Origin: Acanthopleura granulata
Lineage: Eukaryota; Mollusca; Polyplacophora; Chitonida; Chitonidae
Length of the DNA stretch: 64,000 nt
NCBI GenBank assembly: GCA_016165875.1
Contig: JABBOT010000029.1
Coordinates: 806,001 to 870,000 of the forward strand
Direction: 5' to 3'
Each line of letters opens with the position of its first letter. The stretch's first letter is position 1. Of the stretch, positions 36,400-48,700 are shown one piece after another. Below the pieces are notes generated by a model, which did no database searches, was not told where the DNA came from, and saw only the letters and a list, made by a program, of their open reading frames with translations. The position numbers were made by a program, and so were the translations under genes.

Positions 36400-37400
36400 G
36401 GTGTTGCTTTTAATTGTTCAATGGACTGCAAGCAATTTTTCATAACAATATTATGGAGTACAATCCAATTAATTCATTTTTATAACACGATTTCTTATCA
36501 CCGTTACCTTTGTAATATCAGATTAGAGTTTTTATAAGTAGTTATGCTACTTAAATTTTAAGTCAACAGATTTAACAATTTGCAGCTTGGGTTCGGAGAA
36601 AGGGGAATACTACCATATGGTATCAGATGTATTTTAGATCCGTTTCTTCCCCGTGCTTCCTCTGGTCCGTCTTTTTTCCATGCTTCACTATTACTTTAAT
36701 AATACGTTTGCTTTTCTCATCGTTTAAGTCTAAAGGGGCATGGTCTCCCAAATGGTGGGTAGTTTTGCGTTATTACGGAATGAGATGAGTATTGGCAAAT
36801 GTACTGCTTGATAGGTGGGTGCAAATGTTGTTGTTGTTGTGGCTGTGTTAAACATCTAACAGACACACGTTTCTGATCAAAAGTTTAATGAGAAGATTAT
36901 TGGTAACCTTTTCTCAATGCTGTTTAAGCGGTCATACTCTGCATGGATCTATGTATATTAAAATTCGAAATTATCCGATTTCGTGTAGCCAGTACCGAAT
37001 GGTCCCGAATGCCTGCAGATACATGCCCTCCTTATGTTGAATTCGAATAACAGCAGGATTTCTCTGGGCTCGTACAAGCTACATACTCAATCAACATTTT
37101 TAATTTCAACGTGACTGATTTAGTTTGTGAACGAACCGTCGTTAAGACCTCCCCGTCAGAATTTGTTTAAGAATCCAAATTTTGGGTGACCATGTCTCTT
37201 GAAATATAACTCATCGTAATAAAACACTACAGCAGAAAAAGTAAGACCAGAACAGCGAGGAAAGTATAATAACTGGTAACTGCTCACCTCGAACCCGGTA
37301 AAATCGGTTTTTTGTCCATTTATCTCAGAATTGTATTCTGTCACTTCGTGTAAAAGCTTAAATAGTAGCAACGTACGCACCCATAACACCATGTCTTAAG
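36400..37400. repeat. Paralogous copy of receptor E intron sequence
   Basis: TCTAAAGGGGCATGGTC, GACACACGTTTCTGA, GAGAAGATTATTGGTAACCT, CTCTGCATG and CAGAATTTGTTTAA.AATCCAA occur here and in the same order at about 61680-62295 inside intron 2 of receptor E. No exon was found in this copy, so it is probably what is left of another receptor gene between F and C. Confidence 0.6.
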
Positions 37401-38848
37401 CAGAATTGGGGGGAATGTGGTCATATCAGTAGCAATTTATTACACATTCTTGGTCTAGAATTAATTAAAATGCTACTACGTCGCCACATTTCATAAAGAA
37501 TGAAAACAATGCAAAGGGTCTCGGTCTGAGGGATGACCTACGCCAAAATCTTATATTTATGCCTACATTGAGATTTACGGTCAACATGTAATCTACTAGA
37601 AAATATATGCCCTGTGTCTGCTCTTAATAAATTCTATGGAGAGATCTGTCGCAGACATTGCGCTGAAGCTACACACCAGTGAAGCAACACAACACAGGAA
37701 AACCCGTAGACCGAAGTCATCCTCGAGATAGTTAACAGGTGGATTCTATATGATTCTATTGCATTCTTCAAACAAGACAGTAAAATTTTGGTTTGTTTGT
37801 TTTCGTTTTGTTCTTTCAGGTGTTTTATTTTTTCTTTGTTTTCTTTCTTACCAAAATACCAACAACTACAATCACCAATCAGATATGAAATTACACAGCC
37901 GGTAATATACATGTTCAAATCCCATTTTTTTCTTAAGCAACTGATTAATCTAATTAAAGGAAACAGTCAGGAAAACTGATACAGGGAATGCTTAGTCAAT
38001 CAGTGGAATATTTCATTATATAGGAATGCAATATGGAGAAAAAAACAGCACGAGAGTACACCAGAGAAGCGACGACACTGCCATTTGAAAATATATATAG
38101 GGTATTTACTAAAATCTTCACTCAAATGTTAATTCATGCGGAAACGAAGATATATGTTCAAAAATATTTCCATGACCTACAAACACTTCAGTTCTGTCTG
38201 AAAATCAATACAAATCGGAGAACATCCTTTACAAGCATTACGCAGAGCCTCCAAACTTCTCTAATAAGAACATCAAACTAGTGATCGAACGCAAGACATG
38301 AGCATCCTTGGATATGTCAACCTTCAGATAAATTAAATGCAGTTCTGAAAACGTTTTTATTTCACAATGACCGTGTTTAATCTTCAAGCTAAATCACATC
38401 ACAGATTACACCGCCCGCATTGTATATGTCAAGCAATCCATTTTAATGTCCTGAGGTTTTCCTTCTTAAAAGGCCAGCAAGAAACTAATAAAAAGGGAAA
38501 AGTCAAGATTCTCACATGTAATAACGAGAACTTGCAGCAAGCCATTCTGAGATTCTAGCCTGATGGATCGGGGGCCATTTTCACAGGTCATGTGACCAAA
38601 CAGTTTAGTACGGCCAGTCAGAATAATGAAATGCTGCGCCCCTTTTTGTAGTTTACACCTTATTAGTCTTGCATGATACCCACTAATACAGAAGTCTTTG
38701 AGTGGATTTCTCTTCTCTTCACTGAGATTAGTTTCTAGCTTTCAGAATAAAGCGCTTCCTTCTTCTTAATATCCTTAATACATTTAAATTCGTATCTCTG
38801 GTTGGAAATCAATTCACATTTTCTGGATATATATATGTACATATATCC

Positions 38849-39105
38849 AGCTGGTTAGTTCGCTAGCTCGGCGTAATGACCCAGAAGCCCCCCACAAAAG
38901 ATTTCAATGTGAGTTCGTCCAGGTCATGTTGATATCCTCTCCGGTCGTACGTGGGAAGGTCTGCCAGCAACCTGCGGATGGTCGTGGGTTTCCCTCGGGC
39001 TCTGCCCGGTTTCCTCTCAATAATGCTGGCCGACACTGAATAAGTGAAATATTCTTGAGTACGGCGTAAAACACCAATCAAATAAATAAATAAATAAATA
39101 TGTAA
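38849..39105 (+). repeat. SINE-A copy
   Basis: Head GGTTAGTTCGCTAGC, box-B-like GAGTTCGTCC, core CGTACGTGGGAAGGTCTGCC and tail CACCAATCAAATAAATAAAT. It lies 0.1 kb beyond the stop codon of receptor C and has a duplicated counterpart at 45395-45655. Confidence 0.8.
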
Positions 39106-39190
39106 ATATATAAATACATGTACATATAATGTATTCAAGTAACTTATCATTAGATAAAAAGTGATGCTGAAACCTGCATGGAGCGTTAAC

Positions 39191-42100
39191 TCAAATTCCT
39201 GTACAGTTGAAAACAATTGAATCCGAAGCGCTAGACGGCTGCTGGAACTGTATGAGGACGATGAAGTACGTGATGAAGGCTCCGGCAATCTGTGGAAAAG
39301 AAACAGGACTACATGAGGCCGATGTTTAAACTGTAGGACGACGATGAAGTACGTCATCAAGACTCTGGCAATCCGTAGAAAGGAAACAGGGCTATATGTG
39401 GACGATACTGGAACTGTATGAACACTTTGAATTACGTCATGAAGGCGCTGGCAATCTGTGAAAAAAATGGGACTATCAGTAAGTGTAGGCTGCTGGTAAT
39501 TTGGTCGGTTAACATCTGTTTCCTCTAAACTCAGCTGCTTAACAGAATCTAACAAACTTGCTGTGGGGCTCGGATAACCACGGCGCTTGTATAATGTTGT
39601 TTCGGATGTGGCTTTAAGTTAAGAGGTTTGTCAGGTACCTCCCGAAGGTCGTTGGTTTTCCGTTTTGTTCTACAGATAAACCTGGACCGTCATACAAGTG
39701 AAAAGTTCTTCAGCACGAGGTGACACTCTAATCAATCAATCAGTCAATCAATCAATTTCATATATCACCGATGAAAGGACATTTTGCAACCAGATGGGAA
39801 ATCAAGTTGCTTTTCCCTGTTTTTCTTTGTGAAGAAAAATTACATCTCACTACTGCACCAATGTGGAACGATTTCCCATCTACTTGCAAGAGGTCCTTAA
39901 TTTATAATCGAAAGTAGTTCCATAAAGTGCAAGTGAAGTCTTATTCACTTTAAACATTAGTGGGTATAATGCAAATGTGTGGTAGCAAAACCACGGCGTA
40001 CCTTACAATGGCTGGTTTGCTAGTTACCGTCATTCAGAAAAAGAAATTTCGAAAATGTACACCCGGGTATCTAAACTGGGTCAGGCGCTTACGCGATAGC
40101 ATTTTCAAACATACTTTTGCTGATTCCTCAACCAACTTACCGTCAGAATTGTTGGCTTGTCAATGACAAACATGTCCAAAGCTGTCAACCCGATGGGTTC
40201 CCCTGTCAGTTTGTTCATAAACATCGTCATCTGGAGAAAGGCATTTTGACGTTTTAATTTCTCAAATTTTAAACAATCTGGGGGAAAATACCGCATGTAA
40301 TAGTACTCTACCAATACAGAAAAAGAGTATTTTCTTTCACAATCAACAAGAACGATTCAGTATAACATTGTTTGGAATGCTCACTTATTCAAGAAAATAT
40401 TTTCTTACTGCACAATTATAAGAACATTCTGGGTTCCAAGGTTCCTCAAGGTTTCCTCCCACCACAATGCTGACCGCCGTCGTATAAGTGAAACATTCTT
40501 TCAATACACCGTAAAACACCAATCGAATAAATCAATAAATAAATAAATAAATAATCTTTAAAGATATAAGCTCAAAATTCAGATCATTTGATATATAAAA
40601 ATGAAGAGACCGTTTTGTGATCACTACAAGTCCTTTCACAAGAAAAAACGCAAGTGGGCTGTCTTTTGCTGCTTCAGAGACTTATGATTTTGAGCTTTCT
40701 CTTACCTGCAGTGAAAACTCAGGTGAGGCGTCTTTAACCCATATAGTGTGGATTGTCTTCACAGGGGCGTGTGCCTGACAAAGGGAAATGGAAACCGATT
40801 TCAGCTGGTTGCTTAAACATGTTTGGTTAAAATCTTTGCATCTTTCAGAGATTAACCGAAAATTTGAGGCCTGGTGATTTGTTTCGTTGACGCATTTTGC
40901 CGTAAACGTTTTCTGCTTAATCAATAAAGGCCAGTTTTATAGGAGGCCCACATGTGTCGCACACATATATATACCGGCATATATTTACTAACAAGTGGGT
41001 TCCCAAAAAAAACCTACTCTCCAGAGTACTGCTGGTGGCCCAACAATCCCTTAAATTTGGTCCCGATGCTCATCCAATAAGATGACAATACAGCATTTTG
41101 AGTAGTTCTATACACTAGTGACGTCTAGTAGCTTGCAAGTAACATCACTGCATATCTCTTACCTAAATCTGCTTAATTTCTGGTGCTATGTGAGCGTTTA
41201 TGAACAGTTGAAACAAAACAGCAACTGATATAATATATATAACATTTTCACCGGTTACGTGTGGCCATTTACAAGTTATCAAACTGTAGTAGGTGCTCTG
41301 GTTTTTACACTCTGTGACGTATCTTTCGTATTCAAATAATTCTGCTTAGATCACATCCGCCAGTTCTGGTGGAGATAGGGGAGAGGGTGGTCGGTAAATG
41401 CTGCTGCCCGATGTCGGAATTAAGGACCTCCCATAACATGGCTTTTCAATACAAGACATTTCAACACGGCTGTGCCCTAACGGTGTACCGTAGAAAAAAA
41501 TTTACGGCTCAGATATTTAGGAAAAGGCCTGGTGGTTTTACAACGCACTGTCGGGCTTGCACAACCCATTAAGCCGGTCGACTTTGTTGAAACGCAACAC
41601 AGGTCAAGGCCAAAAGCCAGTATGAAATAAATACAATTAAGGAAGGAAGGAAGGAATGATTATAGCTTAGCGCCACATCGGCAATTTCTCGGCCCTATCG
41701 TGGCGAAAACATGTTGAAACAATGGAACAGTTAATGGTTTTGGACATGTGTGTACGCATTAATGAAAAGAAAGGATAAAACGATTACAATTTATTTGCAG
41801 ATATGGTCTTTAATATTTATTTTGAGTTTTACTTTCAGGAGAAAAAGAGTGTTTGAAAATATGTTTGTACGGTGGTTATTGGGGGCCATCTTGGTATATA
41901 CAGTCTTTGCTTAATAATGTTATAAATGATGTTATTGCATATCTTTAATAAAAATACTTGCACTAGAATTAAGTCTTTTCATATAACAGATGCGTTTTCC
42001 CTGGTTGAGCATTATAATTCAGAATAAATGCATATGTTTGAATATAAACAGCCAAATTGCATTCAAATACATTTATTAGACAAGCATCACATCCTCACTG

Positions 42101-43387
42101 AGAACATTATTATAAAAAGACCAAATATAACAAGAATTGGTCCCAAATAATAATCATACAAAAATATTTTCTAATATTCCTTTCCCTTAAAGAGAAAATC
42201 AAAATAAATATTAAAGACTACACCTGCAAAAAAACTGTCGCGCTTTTTCATCTGATGTTTATGCCCCATAATACTACTTGAGAATGAAAATATCTAATAT
42301 ATACAAAACTTACCATGTGATTTAGGTAACCCCCGCCGTAAGAAATCACCACCAAATACAAGCATGCCCCCCCAAGCCAGAAGGAGTAAGCCAACAAAAC
42401 CATTGGGTCAGCCATTATTCGGGGACTGGTTACCATATTGTATAACAACAACATTGCGTCACAAATTGAGAACAATATACCAGCAGCGTTGAAGGCACTC
42501 AATACGTCATCTGCAGTCTCCACCATCTGGCAGATATCTTCATGACGTCGTCTGAACCATTCTAATTCCTCGATGTTCCCCTCCGGGGAGATTGCCTTCT
42601 TCAGGTCGTCGTGGAATGTTTCAAACTCTTTGTAAATGACGCCTGACATCATGATAAACAAAGACAATGTGAACACCCAAGATGCGGACATAGATACGTT
42701 AACGATGGTGGCTATCGCTTTCATGGGCAGGACAAAGAAATGATACGATGGCACCGGTGCGATGACAAAATCCAGGTGGTTGGTACTGAAAAGGAAGTAA
42801 ATATTATACGCAATATTCAAAGACACAGCAATCCAGCTAGCTATCAAAAATATGATAAGCTTTCTTTTCACTCTCTGATCGTAGTTTGTGCCGTTGAGGC
42901 TTGTGTCGTGTGGAGAAATTCCGCGATTTGTCCTGAGGAGCCTTGACCATTTGAGAAGAAACTCAACAAAGCGATTCTCGTTGTTACAGGCCTTGTACGT
43001 GACAACGGCATTCACACAGTTGTGCAGATACCAGAGATGCACAACAACCTTGAAAAACGACTCCGCTCCGAAGTGCTCATCTCTGTACGCGAAGAAAAGC
43101 AGAATAAAACGGGCTGTGAAGAGGAGAAGAACTAATAAAGAGTATCCCCTAGTGACTCGGTACCACTTGCTCCTTTTACAGTTGAAGAATAAATGTCCAA
43201 AGAGACTCATAGAAATCACAAGAGGCTTGACAAGCTGGAACGGTTTCTCCTTCAGACAGGTGTCCATCCTACTTGATAGTTGCTGACTATTTTCACTGTC
43301 TTGGTTCGGGATAGGTTTCGTTATAGTAGGCGTCGCCATAACAGGTAAAATCCGTGGCATTTCAGATTCCCAGATGTGCGAATTCAA
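39191..43387 (-). CDS. Receptor C: gustatory-receptor-like 7TM chemoreceptor, four exons
   Basis: Exons: 42314-43387 (358 codons), 40706-40774, 40141-40230, 39191-39289 (32 codons and TGA). The joins are phase 0 with GT..AG borders, giving a predicted 443 residues. Hydrophobic stretches in exon 1 lie near residues 53-70, 82-100, 112-130, 177-200, 218-250, 297-318 and 328-350. One of the five before the loop is probably not a full membrane span. The loop at 274-296 (ELEWFRRRHEDICQMVETAD) matches the intracellular loop before TM5 in insect Gr/Or proteins. Exon 4 gives IAGAFITYFIVLIQFQQ with TYxxxxxQF. It differs from receptor D mainly at residues 180-200 and 307-308. Two decayed copies of the TM7 exon lie between exon 3 and the intact exon 4. 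The first has a good acceptor and an early stop, so correct splicing is not assured. Confidence 0.82.
39291..39455 (-). pseudogene. Two extra decayed copies of the TM7 exon (83-bp unit) in front of receptor C exon 4
   Basis: Copies start at 39455 and 39372, exactly 83 bp apart and 83 bp before the real exon 4 at 39289. The copy at 39455 keeps the CACAG acceptor but reads IASAFMT then TAA (39434-39432). The copy at 39372 has lost the AG (CGG instead) but still reads MTYFIVVLQF. This is a tandem triplication of the exon's start plus about 30 bp of intron. Confidence 0.8.
40425..40552 (+). repeat. SINE-A 3' fragment in intron 2 of receptor C
   Basis: GTTTCCTCCCACCACAATGC, CGTCGTATAAGTGAAACATT and CACCAATCGAATAAATC with an AAATA tail. 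The duplicate is at 46975-47102, so the insertion predates the segmental duplication. Confidence 0.75.
41762..42251. mobile_element. MITE with about 110-bp inverted arms in intron 1 of receptor C
   Basis: Left AATGAAAAGAAAGG..TTATTTGCAGATATGG..TCTTTAATATTTATTTTGA and the reverse complement of the right end (GATGAAAAAGCGCGACAG, TCTTTAATATTTATTTTGAT, GGGACCA) match. It is the same family as the element at 3008-4442. Only its right arm (about 51750-51830) is seen in receptor D's intron. Confidence 0.7.
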
Positions 43388-45394
43388 ATATCTGTAACCA
43401 CCTGCCTTTTTCTAAGAGTAGTGGTCAACTGGATCTAATGACCGATTGGCGAATCGTAAAAACACACCACGACACTAAACTGACTGGAGCTCCTTGGAAG
43501 GGTCAAATCCGTCCTTGTCAATCTAATGTCATATTTTCAGCGTGTACTCAAATGGTTGAACGCAAAACTCAGATCGCGTATCCTCAATGGTTTAGTTTAA
43601 AGGCTATCTATTCGGTCACAGTGTTTAAGCAGTAGATTTACAAAGCGCTGCGGACGACTAAATGTTTATTAATTCTCTCGTTTCTATACACTCTCGGTAA
43701 TAAACGACACGATTTCAATTCCCAGGTAGCAATTATTCAGCAATCTATAAAACGTTTCCCAGTGGAATTAGTTTTATGACATCTACAGTCAGCGGACATT
43801 TATCACAGAGCTTTGAAAGTACCCAACATATCTGTAACCAAACCCCAGGGACAATTGACTCGGACATATTCATATTCTCACCAACAACTTTATCTCCGTA
43901 TGGATCTTATACAACACAGCTTTATCGCATGGATGGTTACTGATTACGATATAGCCGATGCATTAATGGCTTGCTGGAATGAGAAATGCAAACAAAATGC
44001 TTCTGTGTCGATAAACCGTTTACATTTTGCCTCAAACAATTTAATAATGAAATCTGATCAGTAAAATGATCAAAGTAGATAGCAGATATCACATCGCACC
44101 AGGTAAAGTACACATCCGATTTCAGTTACTGCTTATTGTCCAAATATTTCTGTCAAAAATTGCTCTCCTGGCTTGTTAGAACTCCCTATTTTGGTGATGG
44201 GGTCCCCCCCAACGCCTTACACATACCTATATAAATAGGCTGAATTTTTTCCCGCTCCAGTTGGCATTGGAGTCTACATGAGATCTGCATACAGCGCTTT
44301 TAAACACTTTTTGCTTGTTTTATTTTTGTTCTTTGGGCTGTTTTATTATTTTTTGTCGTTTTTTTTTCTTACCAAAATACCAATAACTACAATCACCAAT
44401 CGTATCTGAGATTACACCACCCGTAATATACATGTTCACATCCCATTCTTAAGGTGCTGAGGGGTTTTTTTTCTTAAGCAGCCGATGAATACAAGTAAAA
44501 TGAAAGGGCCCGGAAAACTGATACTGGGGATGCTTAGTCTACCAGTAGAATATTTCATTATGTAGGAATGCAACATCGAAAAAAAAAAAACAGCACGGAA
44601 AGTAAAACCAGAGGAGCGACGACACTGCCATTTGAATGTATATATATAGGGTATTTACTGAAATCTTCACTCAAATGTTAATTTATGCGGAAACGAAGAT
44701 ATATGTTCAAAAATATTTCCATGACCTACAAACACTTCAGTTCTGTCTGAAAATCAATACAAATCGGAGAACATCCTTTACAAGCATTACATATAGCCTC
44801 CCAACTGCTCTAAAAAGAATATCAAACTAGTGATCGAACGCAAGACATGAGCATCCTTGGATATGTCAACCTTCAGATAAATTAAATGCAGTTCTGAAGA
44901 CGTTTCTATTTCGCAATGACCGTGTTTAATCTTCAAGCTAAATCACATCACAGATTACACCGCCCACATTGTATATGTCAAGCACTCCATTTTAATGTCC
45001 TGAGGTTTTCCTTCTTAAAAGGCCAGCAAGAAACTAATAAAAAGGGAAAAGTCAAGAATCTCACATGTAATAACGAGAACTTGCAGCAAGCCATTCTGAG
45101 ATTCTAGCCTGATGGATCGGGGGCCATTTTCACAGGTCATGTGACCAAACAGGTTAGTACGGCCAGTCAGAATAATGAAATGCTGTGCCCCTTTTTGTAG
45201 TTTACACCGGATTAGTCTTGCATGGTACCCACTAATACAGAAGTCTTTGAGTGGATTTCTATTCAATGTATTCACTGAGATTAGTTTCTAGCTTTTAGAA
45301 TAAAGCGCTTCCTTCTTCTTAATATCCTTAATACATTTAAATTCGTATCTCTGGTTGGAAATCAATTCACATTTTCTGAATATATACATGTACG

Positions 45395-45655
45395 TATACT
45401 CAGTGGTAAGTTCGCTAGCCCAGCGTAATGACCCAGAACCCTCCCACAAAAGAGGTCGCTCTGAGTTCAAGTCCAGCTCATGTTAGCGTCCTCTCCAGCT
45501 GTACGTGGGAAGGTCTGCCAGCAACCTGCGGATGGTCGTGGGTTTCCCTCGGGCTCTGCCCGGTTTCCTCTCAATAATGCTGGCCGACACTAAATAAGTG
45601 AAACATTCTTGAGTATGGCGTAAAACACCAATCAAATAAATAAATATATATATAA
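45395..45655 (+). repeat. SINE-A copy, duplicate of that at 38849
   Basis: Head GGTAAGTTCGCTAGCCCAGC, box B GAGTTCAAGTCC, core CTGTACGTGGGAAGGTC and tail CACCAATCAAATAAATAAAT. It lies in the same place relative to the receptor stop codon as its counterpart. Its head is closer to the SINE-A consensus than that of the copy-1 element. Confidence 0.8.
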
Positions 45656-45740
45656 ACAAATAAATACATGTACATATAATGTATTCAAGTAACTTATCAT
45701 TAGATAAAAAGTGATGCTGAAACCTGCATGGAGCGTTAAC

Positions 45741-48700
45741 TCAAATTCCTGTACAGTTGAAAACAATTGAATCCGAAGCGCTAGACGGCTGCTGGAACTG
45801 TATGAGGACGATGAAGTACGTGATGAAGGCTCCGGCAATCTGTGGAAAAGAAACAGGACTACATGAGGCCGATGTTTAAACTGTAGGACGACGATGAAGT
45901 ACGTCATCAAGACTCTGGCAATCCGTAGAAAGGAAACAGGGCTATATGTGGACGATACTGGAACTGTATGAACACTTTGAATTACGTCATGAAGGCGCTG
46001 GCAATCTGTGAAAAAAATGGGACTATCAGTAAGTGTAGGCTGCTGGTAATTTGGCCGGTCAACATCTGTTTCCTCTAAACTCAGCTGCTTAACAGAATCT
46101 AACAAACTTGCTGTGGGGCTCGGATAACCACGGCGCTTGTATAATGTTGTTTCGGATGTGGCTTTAAGTTAAGAGGTTTGTCAGGTACCTCCCGAAGGTC
46201 GTTGGTTTTCCGTTTTGTTCTACAGATAAACCTGGACCGTCATACAAGTGAAAAGTTCTTCAGCACGAGGTGACACTCTAATCAATCAATCAGTCAATCA
46301 ATCAATTTCATATATCACCGATGAAAGGACATTTTGCAACCAGATGGGAAATCAAGTTGCTTTTCCCTGTTTTTCTTTGTGAAGAAAAATTACATCTCAC
46401 TACTGCACCAATGTGGAACGATTTCCCATCTACTTGCAAGAGGTCCTTAATTTATAATCGAAAGTAGTTCCATAAAGTGCAAGTGAAGTCTTATTCACTT
46501 TAAACATTAGTGGGTATAATGCAAATGTGTGGTAGCAAAACCACGGCGTACCTTACAATGGCTGGTTTGCTAGTTACCGTCATTCAGAAAAAGAAATTTC
46601 GAAAATGTACACACGGGTATCTAAACTGGGTCAGGCGTTTACGCGATAGCATTTTCAAACATACTTTTGCTGATTCCTCAACCAACTTACCGTCAGAATT
46701 GTTGGCTTGTCAATGACAAACATGTCCAAAGCTGTCAACCCGATGGGTTCCCCTGTCAGTTTGTTCATAAACATCGTCATCTGGAGAAAGGCATTTTGAC
46801 GTTTTAATTTCTCAAATTTTAAACAATCTGGGGGAAAATACCGCATATAATAGTACTCTACCAATACAGAAAAAGAGTATTTTCTTTCACAATCAACAAG
46901 AACGATTCAGTATAACATTGTTTGGAATGCTCACTTATTCAAGAAAATATTTTCTTACTGCACAATTATAAGAACATTCTGGGTTCCAAGGTTCCTCAAG
47001 GTTTCCTCCCACCACAATGCTGACCGCCGTCGTATAAGTGAAACATTCTTTCAATACACCGTAAAACACCAATCGAATAAATCAATAAATAAATAAATAA
47101 ATAATCTTTAAAGATATAAGCTCAAAATTCAGATCATTTGATATATAAAAATGAAGAGACCGTTTTGTGATCACTACAAGTCCTTTCACAAGAAAAAACG
47201 CAAGTGGGCTGTCTTTTGCTGCTTCAGAGACTTATGATTTTGAGCTTTCTCTTACCTGCAGTGAAAACTCAGGTGAGGCGTCTTTAACCCATATAGTGTG
47301 GATTGTCTTCACAGGGGCGTGTGCCTGACAAAGGGAAATGGAAACCGATTTCAGCTGGTTGCTTAAACATGTTTGGTTAAAATCTTTGCATCTTTCAGAG
47401 ATTAACCGAAAATTTGAGGCCTGGTGATTTGTTTCGTTGACGCATTTTGCCGTAAACGTTTTCTGCTTAATCAATAAAGGCCAGTTTTATAGGAGGCCCA
47501 CATGTGTCGCACACATATATATACCGGCATATATTTACTAACAAGTGGGTTTCCAAAAAAAAACCTACTCTCCAGAGTACTGCTGGTGGCCCAACAATCC
47601 CTTAAATTTGGTCCCGATGCTCATCCAATAAGATGACAATACAGCATTTTGAGTAGTTCTATACACTAGTGACGTCTAGTAGCTTGCAAGTAACATCACT
47701 GCATATCTCTTACCTAAATCTGCTTAATTTCTGGTGCTATGTGAGCGTTTATGAACAGTTGAAACAAAACAGCAACTGATATAATATATATAACATTTTC
47801 ACCGGTTACGTGTGGCCATTTACAAGTTATCAAACTGTAGTAGGTGCTCTGGTTTTTACACTCTGTGACGTATCTTTCGTTTTCAAATAATTCTGCTTAG
47901 ATCACATCCGCCAGTTCTGGTGGAGATAGGGGAGAGGGTGGTCGGTAAATGCTGCTGCCCGATGCCGGAATTAAACCAAAACCTCCCATGACCTGGCTTT
48001 TCAATACAAGACATTTCAACACGGCTGTGCCCTAATGGTGTACCGTAGAAAAAAATTTACGGTTCAGATATTTAGCCCCAGCCAAGACTGAAAGAAAAAA
48101 TACAGGAAATATGGGATTTTTTTTCATAAATTATAGAAGTTTTATTGGAATTTTTAAACTGAAAAAGTAGGAAATATAGGAGACAGAGTTTGAATTTTCA
48201 CACTGTTTCTGCTTCACAAACAGGTAGGTTTACTTATTAGTTACATGCATTCTCAACGTTGGCCGCCTACTCCCCTTCGGCCACATTGTCCACCCAAATT
48301 ATTAATGTTATATCGCACCAGACATAGTGCGTTGTTACTTCAAGGAGACTGATTGGCAAGATCTCTGTGAATTCTTGCCTTGACATTATGTAACAGTATA
48401 GGCATATCTGGGCCCAAGTTAGATCATGTGTCCTGAGAACTGCAAGCTGAAGTGGTTCAATTATGAGGACACTGTCTAATCATCTCACAACAGTCAAGGG
48501 GTCATTTTAGGTGAGAAAAGTATCAAAACACCACTTGTTTTTTCTCTATACGCATATTCTTCCGAAATTGACACTGAATTTAATTGAACTGGAGTTAGGT
48601 GTATCAATTATTTGAAATGAAAATTATAACTCCCAAAATATGTATTTTCAACTTGTCACCCTAAACCCAGTTTTTATAATAATAAACAAACTCAAGACAA

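Larger units (their letters stand above)
37788..44308. repeat. Tandem segmental duplication, copy 1 (carries receptor C)
   Basis: It aligns end to end with 44310-53910, offset exactly +6550 across exons 2-4 (for example 39289 and 45839, 40141 and 46691, 40706 and 47256). Identity is nearly complete from about 38.9 to 41.5 kb and across exon 1, and lower at both outer ends. The copies abut directly near 44309. Confidence 0.9.

Noticed and set aside
38033..38558. Small plus-strand frames repeated at 44636-45107
   Set aside because: Their similarity follows from the segmental duplication. Starts and ends differ between copies, and they lie in the receptors' 3' flanks.
38863..39555. 230-codon minus-strand frame
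   Set aside because: It reads through the SINE-A, the real TM7 exon out of frame, and the decayed exon copies. It is not a gene, but it did draw attention to the triplicated exon.
42888..43286. 132-codon plus-strand frame, also present at 52485-52883
   Set aside because: It is antisense to receptor exon 1. It is conserved only because the coding strand is duplicated.
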